DNA of 64,000 bases from Desulfovibrio sp. G11 (GCF_900243745.1 NZ_LT984798.1:3060001-3124000); one strand, 5' to 3'. Numbered from the stretch's first letter, positions 36,827 through 46,223 are shown. Numbers and translations: made by a program. The notes: a model not told the origin generated them from the letters alone.

Positions 36827-37879
36827 AGGGTAAAATTCTCCTAGCGCCTCCAGAAAGCCAAGACTTTTATCAGATACAACGAGGTCTATCTGTTCAAGAC
36901 CACGCTCTCGGAGATACCGAAGAAATTGCCGCCAGCTTTCTGCATCCTCACGTGATCCTTCTGCCACGCCGAGAATTTCACGGAAGCCGCTGGTACTCAC
37001 GCCAATGGCTACTAGCACAGATACGTTTTGAACTTCACCGCCCCAAGAGCGTTTCAGCCATATTCCATCCACAAAAATGTACGGGGATTTCGGCTCAAGT
37101 GGTCGATTGCGCCATTCCTCAACCCGCTCAAAAATCTTTTGATTCAAGTCGCTTATTGTGCTTGGACTGACTCGACTGCCCCAAAGAGCCTCGGTAATGT
37201 CCTCGACCCGACGCACTGACACGCCTGCCAAGTACATCTCTACCAAGGCTTCTTCCACTGAACTTTCCCGGCGACGATACCGTTCGATTATCGCGGTTTC
37301 AAACGGCATGTGTCGCAGCTTGGGAACCTTAAGCTGAACCGTGCCAGCCTTGGTCTGCAAATTCCGCTCATAATGACCAGCGCGGGTGCTGGCTCGATCG
37401 GCATTACGCTCATAGCGTCGGGCCTGGCAGAGCGTGTCAGCTTCCGCATCAAGCAGGCCATTCAAGGTCTCCTCGACACTTTGGCGCACAACCTCGGAAA
37501 CGTGTGTCCGCAATTCTTCTTCATCGACAGCAATCACCGGAACTTTATTTTTACCGTTCGTCCTGATAGCTTCCATCTGTAGCCCTCCACGTTGGTTTGG
37601 TGGTTGTTTGGTGATAACCAAACTTAACCGACTTGGCGGGCTACTTCTATTTTTTCAATGTGCGAAAAATACCGTACGTTATCTGCGGATCTGCCTGGAG
37701 CGGCCTTTTGGTGGTCCAGTCATGCAGCGCGTGCCCTGCCCATGCCGTACTGAAACTTTCATTGGTCCACAGGGATTCACCTGTATGGGACGAAAACCTG
37801 TGCGCCAGAATTATATATGTGCAGGAGGATTTTCGGACGCAGACCGACAGCCTGTGCACACGGCTCACGGTAAAATTTT

Positions 37880-39187
37880 TTAATGGGTGGAAGATTTTTT
37901 GGGACGGCGGACAAAGTAGCCGATGATGCCAAAAACGCAGGCCGGCACTACCCAGCTCAGCCCTGAGGAATCAAAGGGAAGGTGCCGTGTGATATCCAGG
38001 GGCAAACCCCATTCTTCCAGCACGGTCACCCCGCTGGCCAGTAGCGCTCCGGCCGTGGCAAAACGGAATATATTGTCATTGTCTATATGACGATCAAAAA
38101 GGGAAAGAATAATGACTGCAAGTGTTCCCGGGTATAAAAAAGTCAGAATGGGCGCGGCAAAAGCAATGATGTTGTCGAGGCCGAAGTTGGAAACAACCAT
38201 GCTGAAAAGGCCGGTTCCCACCACGATGCTTTTATAACTGAGCCGCCCCTTGCTGAAGCGTGAGATGAAGGTTCCCGTGGTTCCGATGAGGGCCACAGAG
38301 GTGGCCATGCAGGCGACTGTTACAATAATTGCCAGCAATATGGTGCTTGCGCTGCCGAAAAGCCGGCCCACCAGGTGGGTGACCAGGGCGCCTTTTTCCG
38401 TTTCTACTGGATAGTAGGTGGATCCTGTTGCCCCAAGATAGCAAAGCCCGCAATAGATGACGAAGAGCAGAGCGCCTGCCACGAGGCTTGCTATGCCCAC
38501 AGACAGCGCCTTTTGTCTGCCGCTTTCGTACCCTTTGGCCTTCAGGGCGTTTACGATAATAAGTCCAAAAACCAGAGCCGCCATAACGTCCAGCGTCTGA
38601 TAACCTGAAAGTATGCTGTGCCACGCCACGTTATCATCGCGAACAACGTCGCTTACCGGCCCGATGGGCATAACAAAAGCCGCGGCCACGATAAGCAGGA
38701 AGCCCCCGATTTTTATGGGCGAAAGGTAGCGGGCAATTACATCTACCATGTTGGACTCCCGAAAGGCCAACAGGGTGGATATGCCGAAGAAAACTATGGA
38801 ATAAAGTATCTTGGCCGCGCTGACGCCCTTGGAGGAATAACCCAGCGGCGCGAAGGAGATGGCAAATGCCGTGGCTCCCGTGCGGGGAATGGCAAGCAGG
38901 GGGCCTATGCAGAGAATTATGGCGCACATCATAAGCATGGCTGCTGTACGCCCCAGCCTGTGCATGATGCCTTCTTCATTATCAATGCACGAAGAGGCAA
39001 GCATGGCGTAGATGGCAAGTAAGGCCAGGCCGACATCAGCCATATAGTAACAGATAAAGCCTAAAAACCATTCCGGACCTGCAGTAAGGCCGATGTAGGG
39101 TGGAAAAACGACGTTTCCTGCGCCAAACAGCATGGAAAATAACGCTGCACCAACAATAAAAGAATCGCGTACCAAAGAAGATCTCAT
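37880..39187 (-). CDS. brnQ: Branched-chain amino acid transporter BrnQ (LIVCS)
   Basis: A 435-residue polytopic protein with about twelve hydrophobic segments. The N-terminus DSFIVGAALFSMLFGAGNVVFPPYIG is the diagnostic LIVCS-family motif of sodium-coupled leucine/isoleucine/valine carriers. The C-terminus is basic (VRRPKKSSTH). ATG 39187 is chosen; a TTG codon directly before it extends the open frame by one residue. It lies downstream of and co-directional with a sodium:solute symporter gene but is separated by a terminator. Confidence 0.92.
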   Translation of the reverse strand: MRSSLVRDSFIVGAALFSMLFGAGNVVFPPYIGLTAGPEWFLGFICYYMADVGLALLAIYAMLASSCIDNEEGIMHRLGRTAAMLMMCAIILCIGPLLAIPRTGATAFAISFAPLGYSSKGVSAAKILYSIVFFGISTLLAFRESNMVDVIARYLSPIKIGGFLLIVAAAFVMPIGPVSDVVRDDNVAWHSILSGYQTLDVMAALVFGLIIVNALKAKGYESGRQKALSVGIASLVAGALLFVIYCGLCYLGATGSTYYPVETEKGALVTHLVGRLFGSASTILLAIIVTVACMATSVALIGTTGTFISRFSKGRLSYKSIVVGTGLFSMVVSNFGLDNIIAFAAPILTFLYPGTLAVIILSLFDRHIDNDNIFRFATAGALLASGVTVLEEWGLPLDITRHLPFDSSGLSWVVPACVFGIIGYFVRRPKKSSTH

Positions 39188-39354
39188 CAAAAATGCTCGC
39201 AGGATCGTGCGTTATTGAAAAATATCGCCGCTGTGCAACAGAAATAGCATAAATGAATCCGGACTGGCCGCAGCCAGTTTCGGTGGCGGCCCGCCAGAGA
39301 TAGCAGAAGTCGGTAGATCTCGCCAGCCTCAATGCCCAGCTAACGTACTTTTTA

Positions 39355-39379
39355 ATAAAAAAGCCGGGTTTCCCCGGCC
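39355..39379 (-). terminator. Terminator after the sodium:solute symporter gene
   Basis: GCCGGG (39363-39368) pairs with CCCGGC (39373-39378). On the minus strand TTTTTTATT follows the stem, about 20 bp after the symporter stop. Confidence 0.85.
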
Positions 39380-39399
39380 TATCAGAAGCGGTATGCTGG

Positions 39400-40845
39400 T
39401 CATGCATTGGGCGCCGGCCAGAACGTGGAAGCTTTGCGTCCTTCCCGGTCCAGTGCCCAACCAATAAACCAGCCCATAAGCGAAAAGGCTATACCCACAA
39501 AGAAAGGGGGGATGAGGGCTGCCTGCATTCCCAGCACAGGAGTGGGGGATACGCCTTTGTTGGCCAGCAGATACCAGAGCAGACATGAAGCAAAACCAAG
39601 GCCGCAGCTCAGCCATGCGGCTATGGGGCTGCGTTTGCCGAAACGGACAAGGGCTACATAGCTTGTAAGAACCGTAGCGCCGACGATGCTCCAACTGGTA
39701 GTGCACAGCAGGGCGATAAGCTGCCCCTTGATCTGGGCGCTGCCACCGGAAATCAATACGCAGAATACAATGCCGATGAACCATGAAAAACGTGTGGCGG
39801 GACGGCCGGGCAAGTCTTCGGCAATGGCTGATACGGCAATGTGAAAAAGGGCTGTTGCTGTGGACAGGGAGGCCGAAACAATCGCCAGCACGAAAAGCTG
39901 AAGCCCCACATCGGGCATAAGCATTTTGACAAGGTGCGGCACTACGTCATCTGCCGAGGCAACATCTGGCAGGATAAGGCGTGACAATGCCGCTACAAAA
40001 TACGTTCCGCCCACAAGAACAGTAAGTACCAGCATGGCCAGAGGGGTGATGCGGTTTATCTGGCGGGGCGAGTTGAGCGCGAAGTGCCGTTGCATCATCT
40101 GCGGTTGCGCCCATACCGCCACGGAAGTAACCATGACCAGTGATATGATGAACCAGCCCTGTTCGCCGGAAGAAAGGGCAAGAAACCCTGCATTTGCCAT
40201 GGGGGTCGGCGGCAACTGCGCCAGCTGTGCCATGCCCTCAATGGGGCCGCCAACCTTGCTGAGTACGGCTCCTATAAGCAGCACAATCCCCACCAGCATG
40301 ACAATGCCCTGCATGGCTTCAGTGTAGAGAACGCCGCGCAGTCCACCTATAAAAACCACCACCCCTACGACCACGGCTGCTATCCAGATCAGCGCCCAGA
40401 CAGGCACAGGCAATATCTGGGCCAGCATAAGGGCTGCGCCCTTGATGACTGCAGAAGCATACACGCCAAGGAATACGGCAAAAATCAGGGCAAGCGCCTT
40501 GCCCAGCAACGGGCTTTTGTGTCCTTTGGCAATAAGCTGTGTCGGCGTACGGGCCTGAAGATTGCGCTGGCAAACCCTGGTCGGCCATGCCAGATAGCGG
40601 TACACGAGCCATGTGCCGAGCCATACGTTGCCTGCGGCCACCAGGAGCATCTGCATGCCGTACATATACGAAAGTCCGCCGAAGCCCACCAGGGCCACGG
40701 CGGAAATATATGTCGCCACGTAGGCAAGTGCCTGAATGACGAAACCTACGCGCCCTGTTGCCATGGCGTCGTGTCCGCGCCCTTTTCGCGCCAGCCAGAT
40801 GAAGACGGCTATGTAACCAAGCCATATGAGAGCGTCGCCAAACAT
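39400..40845 (-). CDS. Sodium:solute symporter (SSS family)
   Basis: A 481-residue membrane protein with about thirteen hydrophobic segments. Motifs such as YISAVALVGFGGLSYMYGM, GLRGVLYTEAMQGIVMLVG and FVLAIVSASLSTATALFHIA match the SSS family near the PanF/PutP group. It probably imports an organic acid, amino acid or vitamin with sodium; the substrate is not determined. ATG 40845 follows the stop of a 39-residue membrane peptide by three bases, suggesting translational coupling, and a TetR gene lies upstream. Confidence 0.88.
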   Translation of the reverse strand: MFGDALIWLGYIAVFIWLARKGRGHDAMATGRVGFVIQALAYVATYISAVALVGFGGLSYMYGMQMLLVAAGNVWLGTWLVYRYLAWPTRVCQRNLQARTPTQLIAKGHKSPLLGKALALIFAVFLGVYASAVIKGAALMLAQILPVPVWALIWIAAVVVGVVVFIGGLRGVLYTEAMQGIVMLVGIVLLIGAVLSKVGGPIEGMAQLAQLPPTPMANAGFLALSSGEQGWFIISLVMVTSVAVWAQPQMMQRHFALNSPRQINRITPLAMLVLTVLVGGTYFVAALSRLILPDVASADDVVPHLVKMLMPDVGLQLFVLAIVSASLSTATALFHIAVSAIAEDLPGRPATRFSWFIGIVFCVLISGGSAQIKGQLIALLCTTSWSIVGATVLTSYVALVRFGKRSPIAAWLSCGLGFASCLLWYLLANKGVSPTPVLGMQAALIPPFFVGIAFSLMGWFIGWALDREGRKASTFWPAPNA

Positions 40846-40848
40846 GGC

Positions 40849-40968
40849 TTATCCTCTTTGGACCTGGCGTACCAGGGTAACAAGCGCCAGAACAAAGGAA
40901 CCGGCGAGTAGTGTCATGGCAATACGCACGGCGGCGTCCGTCAACAGTAGGGTCGAAACAATATCCAT
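40849..40968 (-). CDS. Small single-pass membrane peptide (39 aa) linked to symporter
   Basis: ATG 40968 follows a strong GGAGGG. The 39-residue product (MDIVSTLLLTDAAVRIAMTL, then LAGSFVLALVTLVRQVQRG) is one hydrophobic helix with a basic C-terminus. Its stop lies three bases before the symporter ATG. Small helper peptides encoded directly upstream are known for some SSS and NSS transporters (YhdT with PanF, MetS with MetP), so a subunit role is plausible by analogy; no homology is claimed. Confidence 0.62.
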   Translation of the reverse strand: MDIVSTLLLTDAAVRIAMTLLAGSFVLALVTLVRQVQRG

Positions 40969-40989
40969 TGGCCCTCCGGCAATAAAAGG

Positions 40990-41031
40990 CGCAGATAAAA
41001 AAAGCCGCCGACCCCTATGGTCGGCGGCTGT
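40990..41031 (-). terminator. Strong terminator just upstream of the symporter operon
   Basis: AGCCGCCGACC pairs with GGTCGGCGGCT around a 5-nt loop, and on the minus strand seven T residues follow. It lies about 170 bp after the tetR stop and about 25 bp before the small-peptide start, so it is either the tetR terminator or an attenuator in the symporter leader. Confidence 0.88.
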
Positions 41032-41201
41032 GGTACCTTGTAAGCAATTTGCCAAATATCCGCGTATCCTGGGGTCAGTTGCTGACTCCGGTAAAATAAT
41101 ATCGAAAATAGCAGATGGCGGTTGTTAGCTTCATACGTTTTGCTTATCTGTTCTTTACTTTGCTGTCAACAGAGCAGGCCGCAGGGCTGCGCAAAAATGC
41201 C

Positions 41202-41780
41202 TCAGGCCTTTATGGAACGGGCTACAAAATCCAGTACATCTTTGTACAATGTCGGCGCGGCATACGGAGTGAGAACCCGTGTGCGGTTGGCGCCTACCAT
41301 AAGTGAAATAATCACCTGAGCTGTGGACTTGCTGTCCACCGTAACCAGACTGCCGTCTTCGATGCCGCGGGAAATGACTTTTTCCAGCTCCTGATGCACC
41401 TGTGAAAACATGGAATCCATAGTGTCACGGTCTGTCTTGGTTTTCATGTCGCTGTACGGCGAACATCGTACAAGCACCAGCCAGTTGGAATCCTTGTCAA
41501 TGGAAAAATCAAGATATGCCTTGCAAAAACGCATGACGCCGTCAAAGCCCGAATCGGCATCGGCAGTGGCCTGACGCAGCTTTTGCAGAAAATGCTCCAA
41601 CACATCAAGGCCGGATGCCAGAAAAAGCTTTTCCTTGTTGCCGTAATGGTGGGTCAGCAGGCCTAGCGCGACCCCTGCCCTGTCGGAAATCTTTTTGAAA
41701 GTGGTTTCTACATAGCCACACTCGCCAAACAGATCCTTGGCCGCTTGGAGCAACGCTTCTTTTTTGCTTTTATTCATCAT
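41202..41780 (-). CDS. TetR family transcriptional regulator
   Basis: A 192-residue regulator with an N-terminal helix-turn-helix (AAKDLFGECGYVETTFKKIS followed by DRAGVALGLLTHHYGNKEKL), the classic TetR DNA-binding unit, and a divergent ligand domain. Two adjacent ATG codons (41780 and 41777) could start it. It is upstream of and co-directional with the small-peptide/symporter genes but separated from them by a terminator. Control of its own promoter or of the symporter is a reasonable inference; the ligand is unknown. Confidence 0.88.
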   Translation of the reverse strand: MMNKSKKEALLQAAKDLFGECGYVETTFKKISDRAGVALGLLTHHYGNKEKLFLASGLDVLEHFLQKLRQATADADSGFDGVMRFCKAYLDFSIDKDSNWLVLVRCSPYSDMKTKTDRDTMDSMFSQVHQELEKVISRGIEDGSLVTVDSKSTAQVIISLMVGANRTRVLTPYAAPTLYKDVLDFVARSIKA

Positions 41781-41834
41781 GATCTTCGCAGGAACAGGTT
41801 GGATAGTCCTTTGATTACTTGCTTATAGTTAAAT

Positions 41835-41863
41835 GTATTATCTGTAAAAACATGTAAAGTCAA
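41835..41863 (-). promoter_or_regulatory. Candidate promoter/operator for tetR
   Basis: On the minus strand TTGACT (41858-41863) is followed by GATAAT/TAATAC (41835-41842) at 15-17 bp spacing. The segment between and around them has an imperfect dyad (TTTACATGT ... ACATTTAA), which could be the autoregulatory operator. Confidence 0.45.
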
Positions 41864-41901
41864 TACTGCAGTGCCTTGTGATCCGCCATGTGTATGAAAA
41901 A

Positions 41902-44337
41902 TCAGCTGCGTTTGCTTCTCCTGAACGCATTTTGTGCGTAATCGCCCAGTTGTTCAAGTCTTTTGTCTACGAGGTCATACAGGCTGCCGCGTGAAAAACC
42001 ACCATTTTTCAGTCTGCGACCTGCGGCAAGGCCGGTAAGTAACAGCAGGGCCTCTTCAATGCGACGCACTGCGTAAATGCTGAACTGTTTGTTTTCCACT
42101 GCCCGGAGAACATCGGGTGAGAGCATGAGGTGGTCTGCATTATCGTAGGGAATGATGACTCCCTGGGTGCCGGTCAGACCGTGTCTGGCACAGACTTTAT
42201 AAAAGCCCTCCACCTTGCGTGTGACGCCGCCCACAGCCATGATCTGGCCCGCATGGCTGACTGCACCCGTAAAAGCCAGATCAAGCCGTACGGGAACATC
42301 GGCCAGAGCCGAAAGCAGGGCCACCAGTTCCGCGCCCGAGGCGGAATCGCCTTCAATTCCCGCATAGCTCTGCTCAAAATACAGAGAGCCGGAAAGAACA
42401 AGAGGTTTTTTGCGGGCAAAAAGGTCGGTGAGGTAGCTTTTTATGATCATCATGGCCTTGGTGTGAATGGGCCCGCCAAGCTCCGCCTCACGCTCAAGGT
42501 CGATAATACCTTCGTGTCCCACGCCTACAGTACATGAAATGCAGTGGGGCAGGCCGAACTCAAAGTTTCCATGCCAGGTTACTGAAAGGCCGTTGACCTG
42601 GCCCACGGCTGTGCCGGACGTGCGCACCTTGATGAGCTCGCGGTCGTATTCTTCCATGAAAACTTCTTCCACAAGATTGGCTCGATAAATGCGCGCGGCA
42701 TGGGTTTCTTCCATGACGGGCGCGCTGACAGCAGCGGCCCCCTTTATGTGCGCCAGAGCAGAGGCCTCTATCATCAATTCGCGCAACAGGGGAAACTTGA
42801 GCGAAAGGCGGCGTTGATCTTCGCAAAGGTGTGACCCCAGATCCACGAGCCATGCCAGGGCCGTGCGATCAAAGGGGGGAAGCTCGCAACCCCGTATGAT
42901 GTGCGCGATATGGCCGAGATAATGACGGATGTTTGCCGCATTACGCTCTGTTTCATCCGCCATGTGCGCCTTGATGCGAAAAAGCTTTGGAAAGCGGTCG
43001 TCATTGACGAGCAGCCCTTCATACAGTTCTTCGCCGCCCACGAGCACAACCTTGAGGTCAAGGGGCAGAGGGTCGGGGCTGAGCCCCTTGGTCCGGATGG
43101 CGGTGTCCGGTGCTTCGCCGGTATCTTCAATGCGCGCCTGATCAGAGCGCAGGGCACGTAAGAGTCCTTCCCAGGCTGTGGGATGCTGCAAAAGGTCTTC
43201 GACGTGCAGTACCAGAAAGCCGCCATTGGCCTTGTGCAGGCTCCCTGCACGGATCAGGGTGAAGTCCGTGACAAGCGCGCCCATTTCTGATTCGCGTTCA
43301 ATACAGCCCAGAAGGTTCACGGCCGTGGGATGGTCATCGACCACAATGGGAGCGCCTTCCTGCTTGCTGTTATCCACCAGCACGTTTACGGCGTAGCGAT
43401 ACAGGACCATGTCTGCGCTGGGGCCGCCGTGCGAATCTCCGGTAAGGGAGGGCGGTACGCCGTCCCTGTGCAGAAACGCCTCGGTATTTTTCAGCATGTC
43501 TTCGCGCATGGCCGTAAAGTAGGCGGCCAGCTCATTACCAGGGCATGCCTTGAGCAGGCGCTGTTCAAGTGGGGTAAACAGGGCATCGAGCACTTGTCCC
43601 ATGGCTTCGCGTTCAAGGCCGCGCTCGTCATCCTGAAAGCTTTCTTCAGCCTTGTTCAGCTGGCGCATAAGGCCGGCCATGGACTGCACCAGGTTGTCAC
43701 CGCGGCTTTTCAGCTTGAGGCGGATGGTGCTGTCCAGGTTGTCAAACTCTTCTTCATTGAGCCTTTTACCCTCGACAAGGGGGTAGAGCGTAAGTCCCCC
43801 GTTTTCATCCATATCCAGGTTGAAGCCCTTGTCCACAGCTACCGAGTTCATTTTGCGCAGCAGGCCCATGCGGGCTGTCTGGAATTTGTCCACGAGCTTG
43901 GCCCGGCGCTTCAGGTACGTGCTGGCCTCAAACCTGCGGGGCAGCTCCTTGACGACGGCATCCACCATCTCCACCATGTGTTGCCTGAATTTTTTCCCCA
44001 GGCCCGCAGGCAGGGAAAAAAGCAGGGGGTGGTCCGGATCCTGAAAGTTATGCACGTAGACAAGGTCCGGCGGGGTGGGAGCTTTACGGGCCTGCGGGCG
44101 CAAATAGTCAAGAAGCATACGGGTGCGGCCCAGATCAGCCTCGCCGGAAAGGTAGATATGATAGCCGCGGGCCTTGATCTGCAGGGCAAGGTCCAGCGCC
44201 TGCATGGCACGGGGCTGGAAGGGATTTTTGCGCCCGTTGCGCAGCGGAGGGATGGCATGGCTGTCATCCCAGGGGATGCGGGCTGGGTCCATGGCAGCAT
44301 GCAGTCTGGATTCGGGCAGGGGAGAGATTTTGGACAT
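41902..44337 (-). CDS. Lon-like ATP-dependent protease (AAA_32/YcbZ type)
   Basis: An 811-residue protein with an N-terminal AAA-like region and a C-terminal S16 Lon protease domain. The catalytic serine is in EGDSASGAELVAL and the lysine in GGVTRKVEGF, spaced as in Lon. The Walker A equivalent reads SGEADLGRTRML, with Arg where Lys is usual; this is common in the YcbZ/AAA_32 branch. Walker B may be in the NGGFLVLHVEDLL segment. It is not canonical Lon because the N-terminal substrate-binding domain is absent. It is the last gene of the gmhA-fmdB-hemC run, 15 bp after hemC. Substrates are unknown. Confidence 0.85.
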   Translation of the reverse strand: MSKISPLPESRLHAAMDPARIPWDDSHAIPPLRNGRKNPFQPRAMQALDLALQIKARGYHIYLSGEADLGRTRMLLDYLRPQARKAPTPPDLVYVHNFQDPDHPLLFSLPAGLGKKFRQHMVEMVDAVVKELPRRFEASTYLKRRAKLVDKFQTARMGLLRKMNSVAVDKGFNLDMDENGGLTLYPLVEGKRLNEEEFDNLDSTIRLKLKSRGDNLVQSMAGLMRQLNKAEESFQDDERGLEREAMGQVLDALFTPLEQRLLKACPGNELAAYFTAMREDMLKNTEAFLHRDGVPPSLTGDSHGGPSADMVLYRYAVNVLVDNSKQEGAPIVVDDHPTAVNLLGCIERESEMGALVTDFTLIRAGSLHKANGGFLVLHVEDLLQHPTAWEGLLRALRSDQARIEDTGEAPDTAIRTKGLSPDPLPLDLKVVLVGGEELYEGLLVNDDRFPKLFRIKAHMADETERNAANIRHYLGHIAHIIRGCELPPFDRTALAWLVDLGSHLCEDQRRLSLKFPLLRELMIEASALAHIKGAAAVSAPVMEETHAARIYRANLVEEVFMEEYDRELIKVRTSGTAVGQVNGLSVTWHGNFEFGLPHCISCTVGVGHEGIIDLEREAELGGPIHTKAMMIIKSYLTDLFARKKPLVLSGSLYFEQSYAGIEGDSASGAELVALLSALADVPVRLDLAFTGAVSHAGQIMAVGGVTRKVEGFYKVCARHGLTGTQGVIIPYDNADHLMLSPDVLRAVENKQFSIYAVRRIEEALLLLTGLAAGRRLKNGGFSRGSLYDLVDKRLEQLGDYAQNAFRRSKRS

Positions 44338-44352
44338 ATCTATGTAGTATAC

Positions 44353-45285
44353 CTATGACTGTCGATAAAGTTTTTCGAGAATGCCTTTGCCGCCCTGCTC
44401 AAGAATTTCCCCGGCAAGTTCAAGGCCCCACCGGCGCGCCTGAGAGGTGTGCCCGTCCTTGCTGCAACGCAAAATGCGGCTGCCGTCAACTTCGGCCACC
44501 AGACCTTCGAGGAGGAGGGTGTCATCGTCCAGCAGGCGGGCGTGGCCGGCAATGGGAACCTGGCAGCCGCCTTCAAGCCCGGCCAGAAAACCGCGTTCGG
44601 CCTCAACGCATACACGGGTAGCGCTGTCTTCCATCTCGGCCAGCAGGGTGAAAAGTTCATAATCGTTTTCGCGGCACTCAATGCCCAGCGCTCCCTGGCC
44701 CACTGCGGGCAAAAAAGTATGTGGGTCAAGAGCGTGCATGTGCGGCGCGGAAAGCCCCAGCCGTTTCAGGCCCGCAGAGGCAAGGATGATGGCGTCATAC
44801 ATGCCTTCCTGCAGTTTGCGCAGGCGCGTATCCACATTGCCGCGCAGGCTTTCAATGCGAAGGTCCGGCCGCTGGGCCAGCAACTGGGACTGACGGCGCA
44901 GGCTGCTCGTCCCCACGCAGGCGTTGGGGGGCAGGGCCGCTACAGAATCATATTTGTGCGAAAGCAGACAGTCTGTAGGATCTTCACGCGGAGGTACGCA
45001 GCCGAGAATCAGCCCTTCAGGCAGCTCCATGGGTACGTCTTTCATGCTGTGAACGGCCAGGTCCGCCTCGCCGTTGAGCAGGGCTTCTTCAATTTCCTTA
45101 ACAAAGAGTCCCTTGCCGCCGACCTTTGCCAGTGGAACATCAAGAATGATGTCCCCCTTTGTTTTTATGACATTAAGGCGGATCTCGAGACCGGGCCTGA
45201 TGGCCTGGAGGCAGCTTTTGACGTGTTCGGCCTGCCAAAGGGCCAGACGGCTGCCGCGTGTAGCAATGGTAAGGGTATTACGCAT
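44353..45285 (-). CDS. hemC: Porphobilinogen deaminase (hydroxymethylbilane synthase)
   Basis: Polymerises four porphobilinogens to hydroxymethylbilane in tetrapyrrole synthesis, needed for haem and sirohaem. The 310-residue product shows [42 protein letters not shown] and the dipyrromethane-cofactor cysteine in [13 protein letters not shown]. Start ATG 45285 ([12 protein letters not shown]) matches the family; the open frame extends 16 codons upstream into the spacer after the zinc-ribbon gene. It follows fmdB by 11 bp. Confidence 0.95.
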   Translation of the reverse strand: MRNTLTIATRGSRLALWQAEHVKSCLQAIRPGLEIRLNVIKTKGDIILDVPLAKVGGKGLFVKEIEEALLNGEADLAVHSMKDVPMELPEGLILGCVPPREDPTDCLLSHKYDSVAALPPNACVGTSSLRRQSQLLAQRPDLRIESLRGNVDTRLRKLQEGMYDAIILASAGLKRLGLSAPHMHALDPHTFLPAVGQGALGIECRENDYELFTLLAEMEDSATRVCVEAERGFLAGLEGGCQVPIAGHARLLDDDTLLLEGLVAEVDGSRILRCSKDGHTSQARRWGLELAGEILEQGGKGILEKLYRQS

Positions 45286-45296
45286 GATGGTACCGC

Positions 45297-45530
45297 CTAA
45301 TGACCGCAGCTCGCGCAGTTGCCGCCGGAGCACCCGGCGCAGCCGCTTCCGCCGCCGGACGTGGGCGCGTAGTCGCCAGGGTGAGAGCCGCCGCCGTGGC
45401 GGGCGCAGCAGGACATGAGCTTATGGGTTGCGTGAGAGCCGCAATGCGGGCAGGCCGGAGAAGTATCGTCAAAAACCAGTTCTTCGAAATCCCGGCTGCA
45501 TTTTTCGCAACTGTACTCATAGATGGGCAT
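45297..45530 (-). CDS. FmdB family zinc-ribbon protein
   Basis: A 77-residue protein beginning [18 protein letters not shown], with a second pair CPHCG, giving the CxxC...CxxC zinc ribbon of the FmdB/putative regulatory family. The C-terminus is rich in Gly, Ser and Cys ([19 protein letters not shown]) and could bind more metal. ATG 45530 is preceded by GAGGA; a TTG two codons earlier is an alternative. It lies two bases after the gmhA stop. The function of the family is not settled. Confidence 0.88.
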   Translation of the reverse strand: MPIYEYSCEKCSRDFEELVFDDTSPACPHCGSHATHKLMSCCARHGGGSHPGDYAPTSGGGSGCAGCSGGNCASCGH

Positions 45531-45532
45531 GA

Positions 45533-46165
45533 TCAATCCTCGTTTACGGTGTCTGCGTGCAAATAGGGCGCAAGTGCCGCCACATTCTCAAAAAGGTAAT
45601 AATCAGTCAGCTGGCACAGTAAATGTCCGGCAGTAATGTGAATTTCCTGTATAAGGGGAGTGCTCGGATTTGCCACGTCCACGAGCATGTGGCAGAGCGC
45701 GGCCATACGGCCTCCGCCCCTGCCCGTAAAGCCCAGCGTAAGCATGCCTATCCGGCGGGCAGCCTCAAGGGCGGCCAGCACATTGGGGCTGTTGCCGGAG
45801 GTGGATATGCCTACAAGAATGTCTCCCTTGCGGCCCAGTGCCTCCACCTGGCGTGAAAATACCTGGCTGAAGTCCATATCATTGGCAATGGCGGTAAGGG
45901 CCGAGGTGTCGGTGGTAAGGGCCAGAGCCGGCAGGGCAGGCCTGTCCACAAGAAAGCGGTTCACAAACTCCGCCGCAAGGTGCTGTGCATCTGCTGCGCT
46001 GCCGCCATTGCCGCAGAGCAGGATTTTTCCGCCCCGAGCAAGACAGGCTGCAATGCGCAGGGCTGTTTCCCGCAACATTGGCGCTTGTTCCGCAAAAAAA
46101 GTTTCCCTCAGCCGGGCGCCGTCACGCGCATGGGCGGTTATGATGTCAAGAGCGCTGTCGTTCAT
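45533..46165 (-). CDS. gmhA: Sedoheptulose-7-phosphate isomerase GmhA
   Basis: A 210-residue SIS-domain isomerase that starts ADP-heptose synthesis for the lipopolysaccharide inner core. Visible motifs are [62 protein letters not shown] and, at the C-terminus, [15 protein letters not shown] with the catalytic His/Glu region. It opens an apparent minus-strand operon gmhA-fmdB-hemC-lon-like, and nadK is divergently transcribed. Confidence 0.94.
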   Translation of the reverse strand: MNDSALDIITAHARDGARLRETFFAEQAPMLRETALRIAACLARGGKILLCGNGGSAADAQHLAAEFVNRFLVDRPALPALALTTDTSALTAIANDMDFSQVFSRQVEALGRKGDILVGISTSGNSPNVLAALEAARRIGMLTLGFTGRGGGRMAALCHMLVDVANPSTPLIQEIHITAGHLLCQLTDYYLFENVAALAPYLHADTVNED

Positions 46166-46223
46166 GGCTGTTGCGGCCTTGTTATGTGATTTTGGCTAGG
46201 AAGTTTCTGTTCATATGTCAAAG

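Larger units (their letters stand above)
35117..37576 (-). pseudogene. IS256-family (mutator-type) transposase, split by IS-A
   Basis: The 5' part (36827-37576, 250 codons from ATG 37576 with GGAGGG upstream) and 3' part (35117-35557 plus the duplicated 9 bp) would join in frame at GEFYP|DAKWQRCVVHFYRN to give about 396 residues. Catalytic acidic residues are seen in IFVDGIWLK, LVVSDKSLG and NNPLERLNREIRRRT. Only the IS-A insertion breaks the gene; the second motif reads SDKS rather than the more usual SDG. Confidence 0.9.
35034..37683 (-). mobile_element. IS256-family element interrupted by IS-A
   Basis: The ends form an imperfect 27-bp inverted repeat (21 of 27 matching) that shares the 14-base core ATTTTTCGCACATT. 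An 8-bp direct repeat TGCGGATC flanks the element. Without the nested IS-A copy and its duplicated 9 bp the element is about 1.38 kb, normal for IS256. The transposase is on the minus strand. It lies between pbpC and brnQ in what would otherwise be a short convergent gap. Confidence 0.88.

Noticed and set aside
40990-41060. T-box riboswitch before the symporter
   Set aside because: AAGGTACCAC only loosely resembles the T-box sequence, the specifier structure is not evident, and a simple terminator explains the stem.
43330-44358. Long plus-strand frame (342 codons) opposite the Lon-like protease
   Set aside because: Antisense shadow; no family features, and the minus strand shows the protease domains.
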